64,000 bases of DNA, taken from the NCBI RefSeq assembly GCF_016056375.1, contig NZ_JAEDAE010000012.1:95849-159848 (forward strand), in the 5' to 3' direction. The translations under genes and the position numbers were made by a program. This DNA comes from Hymenobacter negativus (GTDB taxonomy: Bacteria > Bacteroidota > Bacteroidia > Cytophagales > Hymenobacteraceae). Below the pieces are notes generated by a model. That model was given only the letters and a program-made list of their open reading frames with translations. It was not told the DNA's origin and did not search any database. Positions 41,157-49,771 of this stretch are shown here, piece by piece; the stretch's first letter is position 1, and each line of letters begins with the position of its first letter.

Positions 41157-41216
41157 AGGGTTGAATGTTGAGTGATTCACTTGGAAGCTCCAACAGTCAA
41201 CTCAACATTCAACCCT
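41157..41216. repeat. Perfect 17-base inverted repeat upstream of the methyltransferase
   Basis: AGGGTTGAATGTTGAGT (41157-41173) and ACTCAACATTCAACCCT (41200-41216) pair perfectly around 26 bases. An extra AAATTCAACATT follows. It lies in the 91-base gap between mnmG and the methyltransferase. There is no T run after it. Confidence 0.8.
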
Positions 41217-41228
41217 CAAAATTCAACA

Positions 41229-43097
41229 TTATCGGCCAAGGTACACCATCAGCACCGACACATCGGCGGGCGAGATGCCGCTGATGCGCGAAGCCTGCCC
41301 AATGGTTTCGGGCTGAATCTTGAGGAGCTTTTCGCGCGCCTCGTGCGAGAGGGCAGGCATGGCTCGGTAGTCGAGCCGGCCCTGAATCACGAAGTTTTCC
41401 AGCTCCTGCATGCGCTCAGCCTGCTGCTGCTCCTTCTGCAGGTAGGTTTCGTACTTGATGTTGATGATGGCCTGTTCCAGCGCCTCAGCGTCGAAAGCGG
41501 CCAGGGTTTCATTCAGCGCGGGCAGGGCGCGGCGCAGGTCGGCCAGGTCCACGTTGGGGCGGCGCAGCAGGTTCACGGCGCGGGTTTTTTCGTGGATTTC
41601 GGCCGAGCCCAGCTCCACCAGCAGCGGGTTGATTTCGGCTGGCTCAATGGCGAATTTCTGGAACAGCGTACCAATTTCGGCGGTTTGGGCTTCTTTCATC
41701 CGCACGCGCTCCAGCCGCTCATCCGAAGCCAAGCCCAACTCATGGCCCAGTGGCGTGAGGCGCAGGTCGGCGTTGTCCTGGCGCAGCAGGATGCGGTGCT
41801 CGGCGCGGCTCGTGAACATGCGGTAAGGCTCGTCGGTGCCTTTGTTCACCAGGTCATCAATGAGCACGCCGATGTAGGCCTCGCTCCTTTTGAGCACGAA
41901 TGGCGCCTTGCCATGCACTTTGTTGTGCGCGTTGATGCCGGCCATCAGGCCCTGGCAGGCCGCCTCCTCGTAGCCCGTGGTGCCATTAATCTGGCCCGCG
42001 AAATACAGGCCCGAAATCAACTTGGTTTCGAGCGTGAGCGCCAGCTGGGTCGGCGGGAAAAAGTCGTACTCGATGGCGTAGCCAGGGCGGAACATCTTGG
42101 CATTCTCAAAGCCCGCGATTTCGCGTAGGGCGCGGTACTGCACGTCCTCGGGCAGCGAACTGCTGAAGCCGTTGATGTAGCACTCCACCGTGCTCCAGCC
42201 CTCGGGCTCCACGAAAATCTGGTGGCGGTCCTTGTCGGCGAAGCGGTTGATTTTGTCCTCCACGCTGGGGCAATAGCGCGGCCCCAGGCCCTTGATGCGG
42301 CCCTGGAACATGGGCGACTTCTCGAAGCCCTCGCGCAGAATGTCGTGTACCCGCTCGTTGGTGTAGGTGATGTAACAGGGGCGCTGCTGCGTGAGGCGCG
42401 GCGTGTCGAGGTATGAGAATTTGCTGGGCACTTCGTCGCCGCCCTGCGCTTCCATTTTGGAGTAGTCGAGGCTGCGGCCGTCCACGCGGGGCGGGGTCCC
42501 GGTTTTCATGCGACCGGCTTCAAAGCCCAGCTCCACCAACTGCTCGGTGATGCCGCGGCTGCCTTTCTCGGCCGCCCGGCCACCGCCAAAGTTCTTCTCA
42601 CCAATGTGGATGAGGCCGTTTAGAAAGGTGCCATTGGTAAGCACCACCGACTTGCCCCGGAATTCGATACCGAGGGCCGTTTTCACGCCCACCGCCGTGC
42701 CGTTTTCCACCACGATGCCGGTTACGGCTTCCTGCCAGAAGTCCACGTTGGCGATGCCTTCCAACGTCAGGCGCCAAGCTTCGGCGAAGCGCATCCGGTC
42801 GCTTTGGGCGCGCGGGCTCCACATGGCGGGCCCTTTCGAGCGGTTAAGCATCCGAAACTGAATCATGGTCTGGTCGGTGATGATACCCGACTGGCCCCCC
42901 AGAGCGTCGATTTCGCGCACAATCTGGCCCTTGGCCACGCCGCCCATGGCCGGGTTGCACGACATCTGGGCGATGGTGTTCATATTCATCGTCACCAGCA
43001 GCACTTTCGAGCCGAGGTTGGCGGCGGCGGCAGCGGCTTCGCAGCCCGCATGACCCGCGCCCACTACAATGACGTCGTATTCGGAGGTTTGAAACAT
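41229..43097 (-). CDS. mnmG: tRNA uridine-5-carboxymethylaminomethyl modification enzyme MnmG (GidA)
   Basis: MnmG with MnmE installs the carboxymethylaminomethyl group at the wobble uridine of several tRNAs, using FAD and folate. The 622-residue protein has the FAD-binding start VIVVGAGHAGCEAAAAAANL, the GidA block MSCNPAMGGVAKGQIVREID, QFRMLNRSKGPAMWSPRAQ, the signature GLGPRYCPSVEDKINRF, and GLMAGINAHNKVHGKAP, ending with ISGISPADVSVLMVYLG. Length matches the family. In many bacteria gidA lies close to oriC, and here it is about 3 kb from the candidate origin, with a parS site beside it. A TAATTTTG promoter element is upstream. Confidence 0.96.
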   Translation of the reverse strand: MFQTSEYDVIVVGAGHAGCEAAAAAANLGSKVLLVTMNMNTIAQMSCNPAMGGVAKGQIVREIDALGGQSGIITDQTMIQFRMLNRSKGPAMWSPRAQSDRMRFAEAWRLTLEGIANVDFWQEAVTGIVVENGTAVGVKTALGIEFRGKSVVLTNGTFLNGLIHIGEKNFGGGRAAEKGSRGITEQLVELGFEAGRMKTGTPPRVDGRSLDYSKMEAQGGDEVPSKFSYLDTPRLTQQRPCYITYTNERVHDILREGFEKSPMFQGRIKGLGPRYCPSVEDKINRFADKDRHQIFVEPEGWSTVECYINGFSSSLPEDVQYRALREIAGFENAKMFRPGYAIEYDFFPPTQLALTLETKLISGLYFAGQINGTTGYEEAACQGLMAGINAHNKVHGKAPFVLKRSEAYIGVLIDDLVNKGTDEPYRMFTSRAEHRILLRQDNADLRLTPLGHELGLASDERLERVRMKEAQTAEIGTLFQKFAIEPAEINPLLVELGSAEIHEKTRAVNLLRRPNVDLADLRRALPALNETLAAFDAEALEQAIINIKYETYLQKEQQQAERMQELENFVIQGRLDYRAMPALSHEAREKLLKIQPETIGQASRISGISPADVSVLMVYLGR

Positions 43098-43194
43098 AAT
43101 CGTAGGAACACGCCAGGGTGCGCGGGAGGGGCCGCGCTGGCAAAACGGATAATAATAAATCGATTAACGACGAACGCGCCGCAGTGCGTTCCTG

Positions 43195-43202
43195 CAAAAT
43201 TA
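43195..43202 (-). promoter_or_regulatory. -7 element for mnmG
   Basis: TAATTTTG matches TAnnTTTG on the minus strand, 97 bases upstream of the mnmG start. No TTTG is seen upstream at the usual spacing; the parS core lies 22 bases upstream of it. Confidence 0.5.
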
Positions 43203-43224
43203 CGCAATTCGGCCCCGGCCGCCA

Positions 43225-43238
43225 GTTTCACGTGAAAC
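43225..43238. other. parS-like centromere site beside mnmG
   Basis: GTTTCACGTGAAAC is a perfect palindrome identical to the central 14 bases of the parS form TGTTTCACGTGAAACA. The outer bases are A and C instead of T and A. It lies in the gap between mnmG and the arginyltransferase-like gene, 5 kb from the candidate oriC. The location just upstream of the mnmG promoter means ParB binding could also affect mnmG. Confidence 0.82.
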
Positions 43239-43263
43239 CGCTTGGCGCTTTCAGAATTTGGGG

Positions 43264-43989
43264 CTAATTGTTGCCCTGCAAATCCTCCGGCAGCCACTCG
43301 GCAAAAAGTTCGGCCGAATTAGCCTTCACCGCCTCCCACGAAAACGGCAGCCACTGCCCGCTGATGCTGTCGAACACCTCCGTGGCGGTGGCGCAGGCAA
43401 ATAGCTTATAGTCGAATTTGGGGTAGTCGTTGACTAAGTAGCCGGGGTAATAATAGTCGAGGCGCAGCCGGCGGGCGTAGTCGGTTTTCAGCAGCAGCAG
43501 ATACTTGCCGAGGCTGTGGCGGTGGTAGGTGGGGTCGTAAAAATTGAGGATGCCGGCCAAGGTGCGCTCGCCATAATCGAGGATGCCCGCGGCAATGAGG
43601 CGGCCTTCGTCGCGCAGCTCGATTATCTGGGTGTTGAAGACGTTGTGAGTGGCCTCGCCCAGCAGCACGGCCGCAATGGTTGGAGCGGCATCGAAGGTGA
43701 TGGCGGCGCGGTAGCGAGCATACAGCTCCTCATACTCGTCAGTGAGGCGGAAAGACCGAATGGTGGCCTTAAAACGGGCGTTGCGGCGCAGCAAACGGTG
43801 CTGCTCGGGCCCCCAATCCACGCCAGGCAGGGCGATGCGCAGCCAGTGAGCGGTGTAGAGGCGGCCATCGAAGGGCACGAATTGGCAGGTGAACAGGTCC
43901 TGCTGCATCCGGTAGTAGCCCTGGGCGAGGTAAAAATCCAGGGCATCGCCCCTAATGATGGGGAACTCGGCAGAAGAAGAGGCGGCCAT
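43264..43989 (-). CDS. Arginyl-tRNA--protein transferase-like protein (ATE C-domain)
   Basis: The 241-residue protein has the pattern of the C-terminal catalytic domain of aminoacyl-tRNA--protein transferases (ATE1/Bpt): EEATHNVFNTQIIELRDEGR-type region (here GEATHNVFNTQIIELRDEGR), LIAAGILDYG, LNFYDPTYHRHSLGKYLLLL, and YYYPGYLVNDYPKFDYKLF. These enzymes attach an amino acid to the N-terminus of proteins to mark them for N-degron turnover. The Cys-containing N-terminal ATE domain is missing, so the substrate and even the activity are uncertain. The body has GNAT-like fold elements. Bacteroidota members are commonly annotated as arginyltransferases. Confidence 0.75.
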   Translation of the reverse strand: MAASSSAEFPIIRGDALDFYLAQGYYRMQQDLFTCQFVPFDGRLYTAHWLRIALPGVDWGPEQHRLLRRNARFKATIRSFRLTDEYEELYARYRAAITFDAAPTIAAVLLGEATHNVFNTQIIELRDEGRLIAAGILDYGERTLAGILNFYDPTYHRHSLGKYLLLLKTDYARRLRLDYYYPGYLVNDYPKFDYKLFACATATEVFDSISGQWLPFSWEAVKANSAELFAEWLPEDLQGNN

Positions 43990-44099
43990 ATTGCGGGGCT
44001 GGCAACGGTGGCACGGCTGCTGAGGCCGGCCCGATTCTGAAATGCCAACGCCCGCATGAAGCGGGCGCTGGATAATTTTTACGAAAGAAAAATGCCGGC

Positions 44100-44597
44100 T
44101 TAGAATTCGCGCAGCGCCAGGCAGTAATCCTCCTTGGCGCGCATGGCCGTCTGGCTCAGCAGGTCCTTGTCGTGGTAGCCCAGCAGGTGCAGCACGCCGT
44201 GAATCATGACGCGGTGCAACTCGTCGCGGAACGGGATGCCAAGGTCTTGGGCATTGTCACGCACGCGCTCTACGCTGATGAAAATGTCGCCTTCGAGAAT
44301 GTCGGCGTCGTCGGAGTTATCGAAGGTGATGACGTCCGTCAGCGTGTCGTGGTCGAGGTACTCGACGTTGAGCCGGTGCAGGTAGTCATCGGAGCAAAAA
44401 ATGTAGGTGAGCTGCACAATGCGGTGCTCGTGGACTTTGGCCACACGCTCAATCCAGCCCAGCAGCCCTTCGGCGTCGGAAAGCTCAAAGTCGGGCGCAT
44501 CTTCCACCATGAACTCGATGCCGGGGGCTTCGTGGTGCAGCTCGCCGGGCGGAAAATTTTCGTGGTGGGGCGGGCCCAGCGGCGGGGTACTGTTCAT
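44100..44597 (-). CDS. ybeY: Endoribonuclease YbeY
   Basis: YbeY is a metal-dependent RNase needed for 16S rRNA 3'-end maturation. From ATG 44597 the protein has 165 residues. The metal-binding motif IHGVLHLLGYHDKD (H3xH5xH) is intact and is preceded by DVITFD and GDIFISVERVRDNA, both typical of the family. The longer frame to 44648 would overlap the rsbW-like gene and adds a Pro-rich N-terminus. The start of this gene lies 16 bases after the rsbW-like stop, so the pair is probably co-transcribed. Confidence 0.93.
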   Translation of the reverse strand: MNSTPPLGPPHHENFPPGELHHEAPGIEFMVEDAPDFELSDAEGLLGWIERVAKVHEHRIVQLTYIFCSDDYLHRLNVEYLDHDTLTDVITFDNSDDADILEGDIFISVERVRDNAQDLGIPFRDELHRVMIHGVLHLLGYHDKDLLSQTAMRAKEDYCLALREF

Positions 44598-44613
44598 GCG
44601 GAATCCGGCAGCT

Positions 44614-45060
44614 TTAAGCGGCGAGGTGGTCGGCGGTAGTGGCTTCACCAGCGGGCGTAGGGGCCAGCTGGAAGGTCAGGAGCAAGCAGCGGCCGTCTTT
44701 GCTGAACTCGACCTCATCGGCCAGGTGGCGGATGAGGAAAATGCCGCGACCACCCGGATTCTCCAGGTTTTCGGGAGCCGTGGGGTCGTCCAGGTTGTCG
44801 TAGTTGAAGCCGGTGCCCTCGTCCTCAATCTCAAACTTGAGCTGCTGGGGCTCCACATACAGCGACAGGTAGACATTTTTGTCTTTGTCGAACTTGTTGC
44901 CGTGGCGAATGGCGTTGTTCACCGCTTCGGTCACGGCCACCATGATGTTGCCGTAGATATCGTCCTCAATCTGAAAGGTATCCTTCGAATTGTCGATGAA
45001 GCTCTCAACGACGCGGATATTCTCAACGAGCGACGGAATCTGAATTTTTACCTGCTTCAT
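44614..45060 (-). CDS. RsbW-like histidine-kinase-type ATP-binding protein
   Basis: The 148-residue protein is a single HATPase domain: N-box EAVNNAIRHGNKFD, G1 box EDEGTGFNYDNL and G2 box NPGGRGIFLIRHLADE. RsbW proteins are serine-protein kinases that act as anti-sigma factors in partner-switching systems. No partner STAS protein or sigma factor gene is visible nearby. It is probably cytoplasmic. A TATTTTTG promoter element lies 41 bases upstream. Confidence 0.9.
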   Translation of the reverse strand: MKQVKIQIPSLVENIRVVESFIDNSKDTFQIEDDIYGNIMVAVTEAVNNAIRHGNKFDKDKNVYLSLYVEPQQLKFEIEDEGTGFNYDNLDDPTAPENLENPGGRGIFLIRHLADEVEFSKDGRCLLLTFQLAPTPAGEATTADHLAA

Positions 45061-45101
45061 AAGGCGGTTTGATGGGAAGGACGGCAGCGAGTTTGGGGCG
45101 G

Positions 45102-45109
45102 CAAAAATA
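45102..45109 (-). promoter_or_regulatory. -7 element for the RsbW-like gene
   Basis: TATTTTTG matches TAnnTTTG on the minus strand and lies 41 bases upstream of ATG 45060. A TTG occurs 22 bases further upstream, at the long end of normal spacing. Confidence 0.5.
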
Positions 45110-45223
45110 GTCTTTTAACGGCAAAGCGCCGCAACTATTTCTGCTATCCTCAAATGCTTGGTTCTAACAGTACACTAATTGGTTAACGAAACGGCGGCCC
45201 ACTTGGATGGGAAGCCGTTCGGA

Positions 45224-48200
45224 TTATTTGATTTTCTGAAAGTACTCGCCCACCTCGCGCTGGTAGTACGGGGTCAGGTTCGGGGGAGTACTACGTAATA
45301 GTTCGGTCTGGCGTTCCTTGGTGGCCTTGTATTTGTCGAAGGCCGGAGGAAAGACCGGGGGTTTATACTGAGCCGATTGGGCCTCGCGCTTGGTGTCTTG
45401 GTCGCGCTCGCGGGCCGATTTTTCCACTTCCAGCAAACGGGTGAGGATTTGCTGCTGGCGCATCATCGTTTCTTCGGTCAGGCGCTTGTTCACGAGGTCG
45501 GTTTCGGTTTGCTCCATCATTTTTTTGATGTCGCCGGTGCCGCCCGCGCCCTGGTCACCTTTGCCGTCCTTGCCGTTCTGGCCGCCCTCTTTGCCGTCTT
45601 TTCCGTCCTTGCTCTGCCCCTGGCCGGGCTGCCCGCCGCCTTGGCCCTGCGAATTGCCGGGCTTGCCGCCCTGCTGCAGCTTGTCGAGCTGCTGCATGGC
45701 TTGGCGCAGCATCTGCTGCTGGCCGGCCAGTTTGGCCAACTCCTGCGACATTTCACGGCCCGACTTGCCCGACTTCGACAGCTGCTGAATCTGCTCGTTG
45801 AGCTGCTGCTGCATCTTGCCCATGTTGCCGGGGCCGGGCTTGCTGCCCTGGCCCTGCCCTTTGCCCTTGCCTTTTTTCTTGCCGGGCTTGCCCTGGCCGT
45901 CCTTGGGCTGGCCTTTGCCCGACTGCGCTTCCTGCTGCATCTGGTCCAGGGAGCTCTGCAGCATCAGGGCCAGATTGTTCATGCTGGTCATGGCCTGCTG
46001 CTCGGTGGCGGTGGCCCGGCCCAAGTCGCGCTGCTGAATGTGGGTAAGCGACTCGTCCATGCGGCCGTTCATCTCGCCCACCTCGCGGGTCACGAAGCTC
46101 TGAATCTTGGGCTCCTTCTTGGCCAGGGCATACAGGGAATCCTGAATGATTTTGGCGTCGTCGCGCAGCTTGCGCTGCGTCTGGCCCAGCTGCACGAAAC
46201 GAGGGTCAGACTGGTCCACTTTGCGGAAATCCTTCATCAGCTGCTCCTGGTCGAAACTCAAGGTCAAGAGGTTGTCCAGGATGTCGCGCAGGTCGTCGAT
46301 GTTCTGCTGGGCCTGGTCGCTCTCCTCCTCGCTCATCTGGTCGCGCATTTTCTGCGCCATTTTCTTCATGCGGCTGGCGGCGCTTTTCTGCTGGCCGGCG
46401 GCTTTTTTATTCTGGTTTTTGCTCAGACTCTGCTGGCTTTCCTGCATGTCCTGGTCGGTCTGCTCCTGGTCGGGCTTCTGCTCGTCCATACCGTTCTGGT
46501 TGTCGAGCTCCTTGTCCATCTGCTTCAATTCCTGCAGCTCTTTTTTCAGGTCTTCGAACTCCTTTTGGTTCTGGGCCTGCTCCTGCTTCAGCTGCTCCTG
46601 CTTGGCTTTCTGCTCCTGGTTTGACAGCTTGTTATCGGGGTTTTCCTTGTCGTTCTGGGCAGTTTTTTCGGCCAGTTTATCTTCCTGCTTGGCCAGCTCA
46701 TCCAGCTTGTTGGCGGTTTCCTCGGCCTTCTGCTCCAGCTGCATCTGCTTGAACATTTCGAGGGCACGGTCAAGCTCCTTTTGCAGGGTGTCTTCCTTGT
46801 TTTCGAGCTGCTGCAGCAGCTTCTGCATTTCGGCGTCGGGCTGCTTCTGCTCTTCCAGTAGCTTGCGCAGCTTCTCGTAGAGCTTCTTGGTCTCGGGGTC
46901 AAGCAGGTCGTTCATCAGCTTTTTCAGCTCCTCGGCCTTCTTAGCCAGCTCCTCGCTTTTGGGGCTGAGCTGGTCCTGTTTCTGCTGCAGTTGCTCAAAC
47001 ATCTTCTGCATCTGCTCCATCTGCTGGTTCAGCTGGTTTTTCTCGTCCAGCATATTTTCCAGCTGCTTGCGGTCCTGAAAGCTCAGGTCGCGCTTGGTTT
47101 TCAGCTTGTCCTGCGACTTCGCCAGCTCACGCTCCAGCTTCTCGCTCTGCTTGGCAGCCTGGCTCATCTGGCTGGCCACCGACTGCGCCTGGGCATTCAT
47201 TTCCTGTCGCAGCTCGCGGCGGCTGGGCAGGCGGAACTCGGCCGGCCGCGTGCGGGTGGCCTTGGGGCCGTGCACACCGTCGTTGTCCCAGGCCTCTACG
47301 AAGTATTCGAGGCGGTCGCCGGGCTGCATGTTCAGCGCGCCCAGGTTCCAGGTATAGGCGTAGGTGCCGGCGCTTTCGCGGGGCAGGCCCAGCGGCGTAG
47401 CGCCCACACGGCTCGGGGTCGAGTTCGGTCCCTGGCCAGCGCGGCGCAGGGCGTAGTGCAGCGCCAGACGGGTCAGGCCGTAATCGTCGCGCACGGTGCC
47501 GCCCAACGCCAGGAAACGGCGTGTTACGGTATCCGAAAAAGCCTCCAACGTCAACGTGGGGGGCAAGTCGGGCACGGCCGTGAGTTGGTAGGAAATGGGG
47601 TCGCGGTTGAGGCTGGCCGGGTTTTTCAGACGTAGCAAATAAGGCTGCGAGCGCATGATGCGCCGCTCCGCCACGAAGGTGCCATCGTCGCTGGTAGCGG
47701 CCAACGTTTCGTCGGGATTCTGAAACACCAGCGCCATCTCATCGGTGGCGGCGGTGGCAAATTCCCAGCGCACCGTGCTGCCTTCGGGAACCGTCAGGTT
47801 GCCGCCATTTTCGATGGTTTCGGCCGGCTTACCGGTATAGGGCGGGTAGGTGATATTGACTTTAAAATCGCGCAGGTTGGGCCGTTCCAATACCGTAAGC
47901 TGGTATTCGGGCGAAGCAAATCCCGCTCCTTTCAACTGAAATATCACGTCGCCCTGCGGCTGTTCGAAGGTGTAGCGGAACTGGTCGCCGTGCCCGGCCA
48001 CCTTGCTCAGCCGCCGTTCGCCCCCATCCATCGCAATGCTGACATCGGCCGGCAGCGCTGCGCCCGCTACGCCCACGTCCAGCGTGAAATCCTCGCCCTT
48101 AAAGGCCGTTAACCTAGCGTTTTTAATCAAAAACCGAAACGGCGCGGGCGGCGAATACGCCCGCTTGTAGTGCCAGATGCGCTCGGTGCCCTGCACCAGA

Positions 48201-48760
48201 AAGCTGGGGTAAAAGGCCAGCAGCGCCAGCAGCACTGCCGCCGGAATCGCTGCGTACTTCCACAGCGGCTTGCTTTGCTGCTGAATGTTGATGCCCTCGG
48301 CAAACGAGTATTGGCCAAACTGCGCGGCCCGCTGCTCCAGGCTGGCCGCAATCAGGGCATTGTCGCGGGCCTGGCCCTGCAGCTGCAGCGCATTCAGCAG
48401 GCGGTCCTGCACTTCTGGAAAAATCTCGCCTACGCGGCGGGCAGCCTGCTCGTCGCTCAGCAGCCGGCGCAGGTTGGTAAGGGCCGCCAGCGGCGTCCAA
48501 ATCCAGCGCACAAAGCTGTAAATGGTGAGGCCAATAAAGCCAAACAACAGCCCAGCCCGCACCACAGTAGGTAGGTATAGGAAGTATTCGAGCCCGTTGA
48601 AAGCCACGAAAAACGTGAGCAGCAGCCCACCGGCCACCAGCAATCCACGCACCAACAGGTTCAGGTAAAACTTGCGCTTGAAAGCCTCCAGCTCCATTCG
48701 CACCCGCGCCAGCGCGGGATACTCGGCCGCCGCCTCACCTTGCTTTATCAACACCGCCAT
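45224..48760 (-). CDS. DUF4175 family protein (very long, coiled-coil and Gln/Gly/Lys-rich)
   Basis: The 1178-residue protein has three hydrophobic segments in its first 200 residues (one reading LLVRGLLVAGGLLLTFFVAF), a beta-rich extracytoplasmic part (Ig-like, about 210-500), and then a long heptad coiled coil rich in Gln, Glu, Lys and Met (for example QLNQQMEQMQKMFEQLQQKQ). The region before the C-terminus has Gly/Lys/Gln repeats (GKGQGQGSKPGPGNMG) of low complexity. DUF4175 is found widely in Bacteroidota with a membrane-anchored N-terminus and this long coil, and function is unknown. The helices suggest an envelope scaffold. Its length compares well with relatives. Confidence 0.88.
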   Translation of the reverse strand: MAVLIKQGEAAAEYPALARVRMELEAFKRKFYLNLLVRGLLVAGGLLLTFFVAFNGLEYFLYLPTVVRAGLLFGFIGLTIYSFVRWIWTPLAALTNLRRLLSDEQAARRVGEIFPEVQDRLLNALQLQGQARDNALIAASLEQRAAQFGQYSFAEGINIQQQSKPLWKYAAIPAAVLLALLAFYPSFLVQGTERIWHYKRAYSPPAPFRFLIKNARLTAFKGEDFTLDVGVAGAALPADVSIAMDGGERRLSKVAGHGDQFRYTFEQPQGDVIFQLKGAGFASPEYQLTVLERPNLRDFKVNITYPPYTGKPAETIENGGNLTVPEGSTVRWEFATAATDEMALVFQNPDETLAATSDDGTFVAERRIMRSQPYLLRLKNPASLNRDPISYQLTAVPDLPPTLTLEAFSDTVTRRFLALGGTVRDDYGLTRLALHYALRRAGQGPNSTPSRVGATPLGLPRESAGTYAYTWNLGALNMQPGDRLEYFVEAWDNDGVHGPKATRTRPAEFRLPSRRELRQEMNAQAQSVASQMSQAAKQSEKLERELAKSQDKLKTKRDLSFQDRKQLENMLDEKNQLNQQMEQMQKMFEQLQQKQDQLSPKSEELAKKAEELKKLMNDLLDPETKKLYEKLRKLLEEQKQPDAEMQKLLQQLENKEDTLQKELDRALEMFKQMQLEQKAEETANKLDELAKQEDKLAEKTAQNDKENPDNKLSNQEQKAKQEQLKQEQAQNQKEFEDLKKELQELKQMDKELDNQNGMDEQKPDQEQTDQDMQESQQSLSKNQNKKAAGQQKSAASRMKKMAQKMRDQMSEEESDQAQQNIDDLRDILDNLLTLSFDQEQLMKDFRKVDQSDPRFVQLGQTQRKLRDDAKIIQDSLYALAKKEPKIQSFVTREVGEMNGRMDESLTHIQQRDLGRATATEQQAMTSMNNLALMLQSSLDQMQQEAQSGKGQPKDGQGKPGKKKGKGKGQGQGSKPGPGNMGKMQQQLNEQIQQLSKSGKSGREMSQELAKLAGQQQMLRQAMQQLDKLQQGGKPGNSQGQGGGQPGQGQSKDGKDGKEGGQNGKDGKGDQGAGGTGDIKKMMEQTETDLVNKRLTEETMMRQQQILTRLLEVEKSARERDQDTKREAQSAQYKPPVFPPAFDKYKATKERQTELLRSTPPNLTPYYQREVGEYFQKIK

Positions 48761-48817
48761 AAATCAGGTCTTAGTCGGGAAAGATACATCAGGAGCAGGC
48801 CGCTTGGTTCGATTTTA

Positions 48818-48900
48818 GGGTAGGAGGGTGTGAGGGTATGGGGGCAGGAGTTGGTTGGTTCAGGCAACTCCTGCCCTCCCACCCCCATACTCTCCTACCC
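48818..48900. repeat. 36-base G-rich/C-rich inverted repeat overlapping the xth stop
   Basis: The left arm (starts GGGTAGGAGGGTGTGAGG) pairs with the right arm (ends CATACTCTCCTACCC) with a few mismatches, around an 11-base loop. The stop codon of the exonuclease gene (48895-48897) lies in the right arm. The arms are similar in style to the repeat at the left edge of the window. Confidence 0.7.
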
Positions 48901-49665
48901 CAGAGAAACCCAGGCCGGGCAGTGGTCCGAATGCACCACATCCGGCAACAGACCCGCGCCGTCCAGCCGCGGTTGCAGGGCGGCATCGGCCAACCAGTGG
49001 TCGAGGCGCCAGCCCACGTTGCGGCCGCGCGAACCGGCCCGATAGCTCCACCACGAGTAATGCCCCGTGGCTTCGCCATGATGATGCCGGAAGGTATCTA
49101 CCAGCCCATCGCCCAGAAAATCCGCAAACCACTGCCGCTCCTCGGGCGTGTAGCCGGGGCTGTTCTGATTGGCCTTGGGGTTGTGCAGGTCGATGGCCGT
49201 CTGGCAGCAGTTAAAGTCGCCGCCGATGAGCAGCGGCGGGGTTTTACCATCGGCCCGCAGTTTGGCAATGTATTGGCGAAAAAAGTGCAGCCACTCAATC
49301 TTAAAGGCCTGCCGTTCTGGCCCACTCGTGCCCGAGGGCATGTAGGTGTTCAGTACCGCTACATCCTCAAAATCGAGTCGTAGCACGCGGCCTTCGTCGT
49401 CGTAGCAGTTTTGGCCGCAGCCGTGAACCACCGCTTTCGGCTCAATTTTCGAGAAGATGGCCACGCCGCTGTAGCCCGGCTTCTGAGCCGGGTGCATATA
49501 CACGCGGTAGCCCAGCTTTTCGAAACCCGACACATCCATCGGCTCGCGGCTGGCTTTAATTTCCTGGAGGCAGAGCACGTCAGGCGCGGCCTCGGCCACC
49601 CAATCAAGCAGGCCCTTGCTCAGGGCCGAGCGCAGGCCGTTCACGTTATAAGAAAAGATTTTCAT
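48895..49665 (-). CDS. xth: Exodeoxyribonuclease III
   Basis: ExoIII is an AP endonuclease and 3'-exonuclease of base-excision repair. From ATG 49665 the protein has 256 residues. The motifs are KIFSYNVNGLRSALSKGLLD, LCLQEIKA (metal-binding Glu), GYSGVAIFSK, NTYMPSGTSGP, IGGDFNCC (the Asn-Asp pair), and SDHCPAWVSLG at the C-terminus with catalytic Asp-His. The upstream in-frame ATG at 49719 adds 18 residues with no family match. Confidence 0.95.
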   Translation of the reverse strand: MKIFSYNVNGLRSALSKGLLDWVAEAAPDVLCLQEIKASREPMDVSGFEKLGYRVYMHPAQKPGYSGVAIFSKIEPKAVVHGCGQNCYDDEGRVLRLDFEDVAVLNTYMPSGTSGPERQAFKIEWLHFFRQYIAKLRADGKTPPLLIGGDFNCCQTAIDLHNPKANQNSPGYTPEERQWFADFLGDGLVDTFRHHHGEATGHYSWWSYRAGSRGRNVGWRLDHWLADAALQPRLDGAGLLPDVVHSDHCPAWVSLG

Positions 49666-49668
49666 AAG

Positions 49669-49771
49669 GTAGGAACGCGCAATGGCGCGTTCTATGCTTG
49701 GCCGAGCGCAGGCCGTCAATGTTTACGAAACGATGTTCAAGCGGCAGGAACGCACCATGGCGCATTCCTAC
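49669..49771. repeat. REPIN-like element with GAACGCGC stems; one arm overlaps a stop codon
   Basis: GTAG (49669) plus the hairpin GAACGCGC-AATG-GCGCGTTC, and an inverted unit (49745-49771) ending CTAC, with about 20 matches over 26 positions. The second arm includes the stop codon of the 49768-50160 gene. The outer frame is the GTAG...CTAC of the other elements. Confidence 0.7.
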
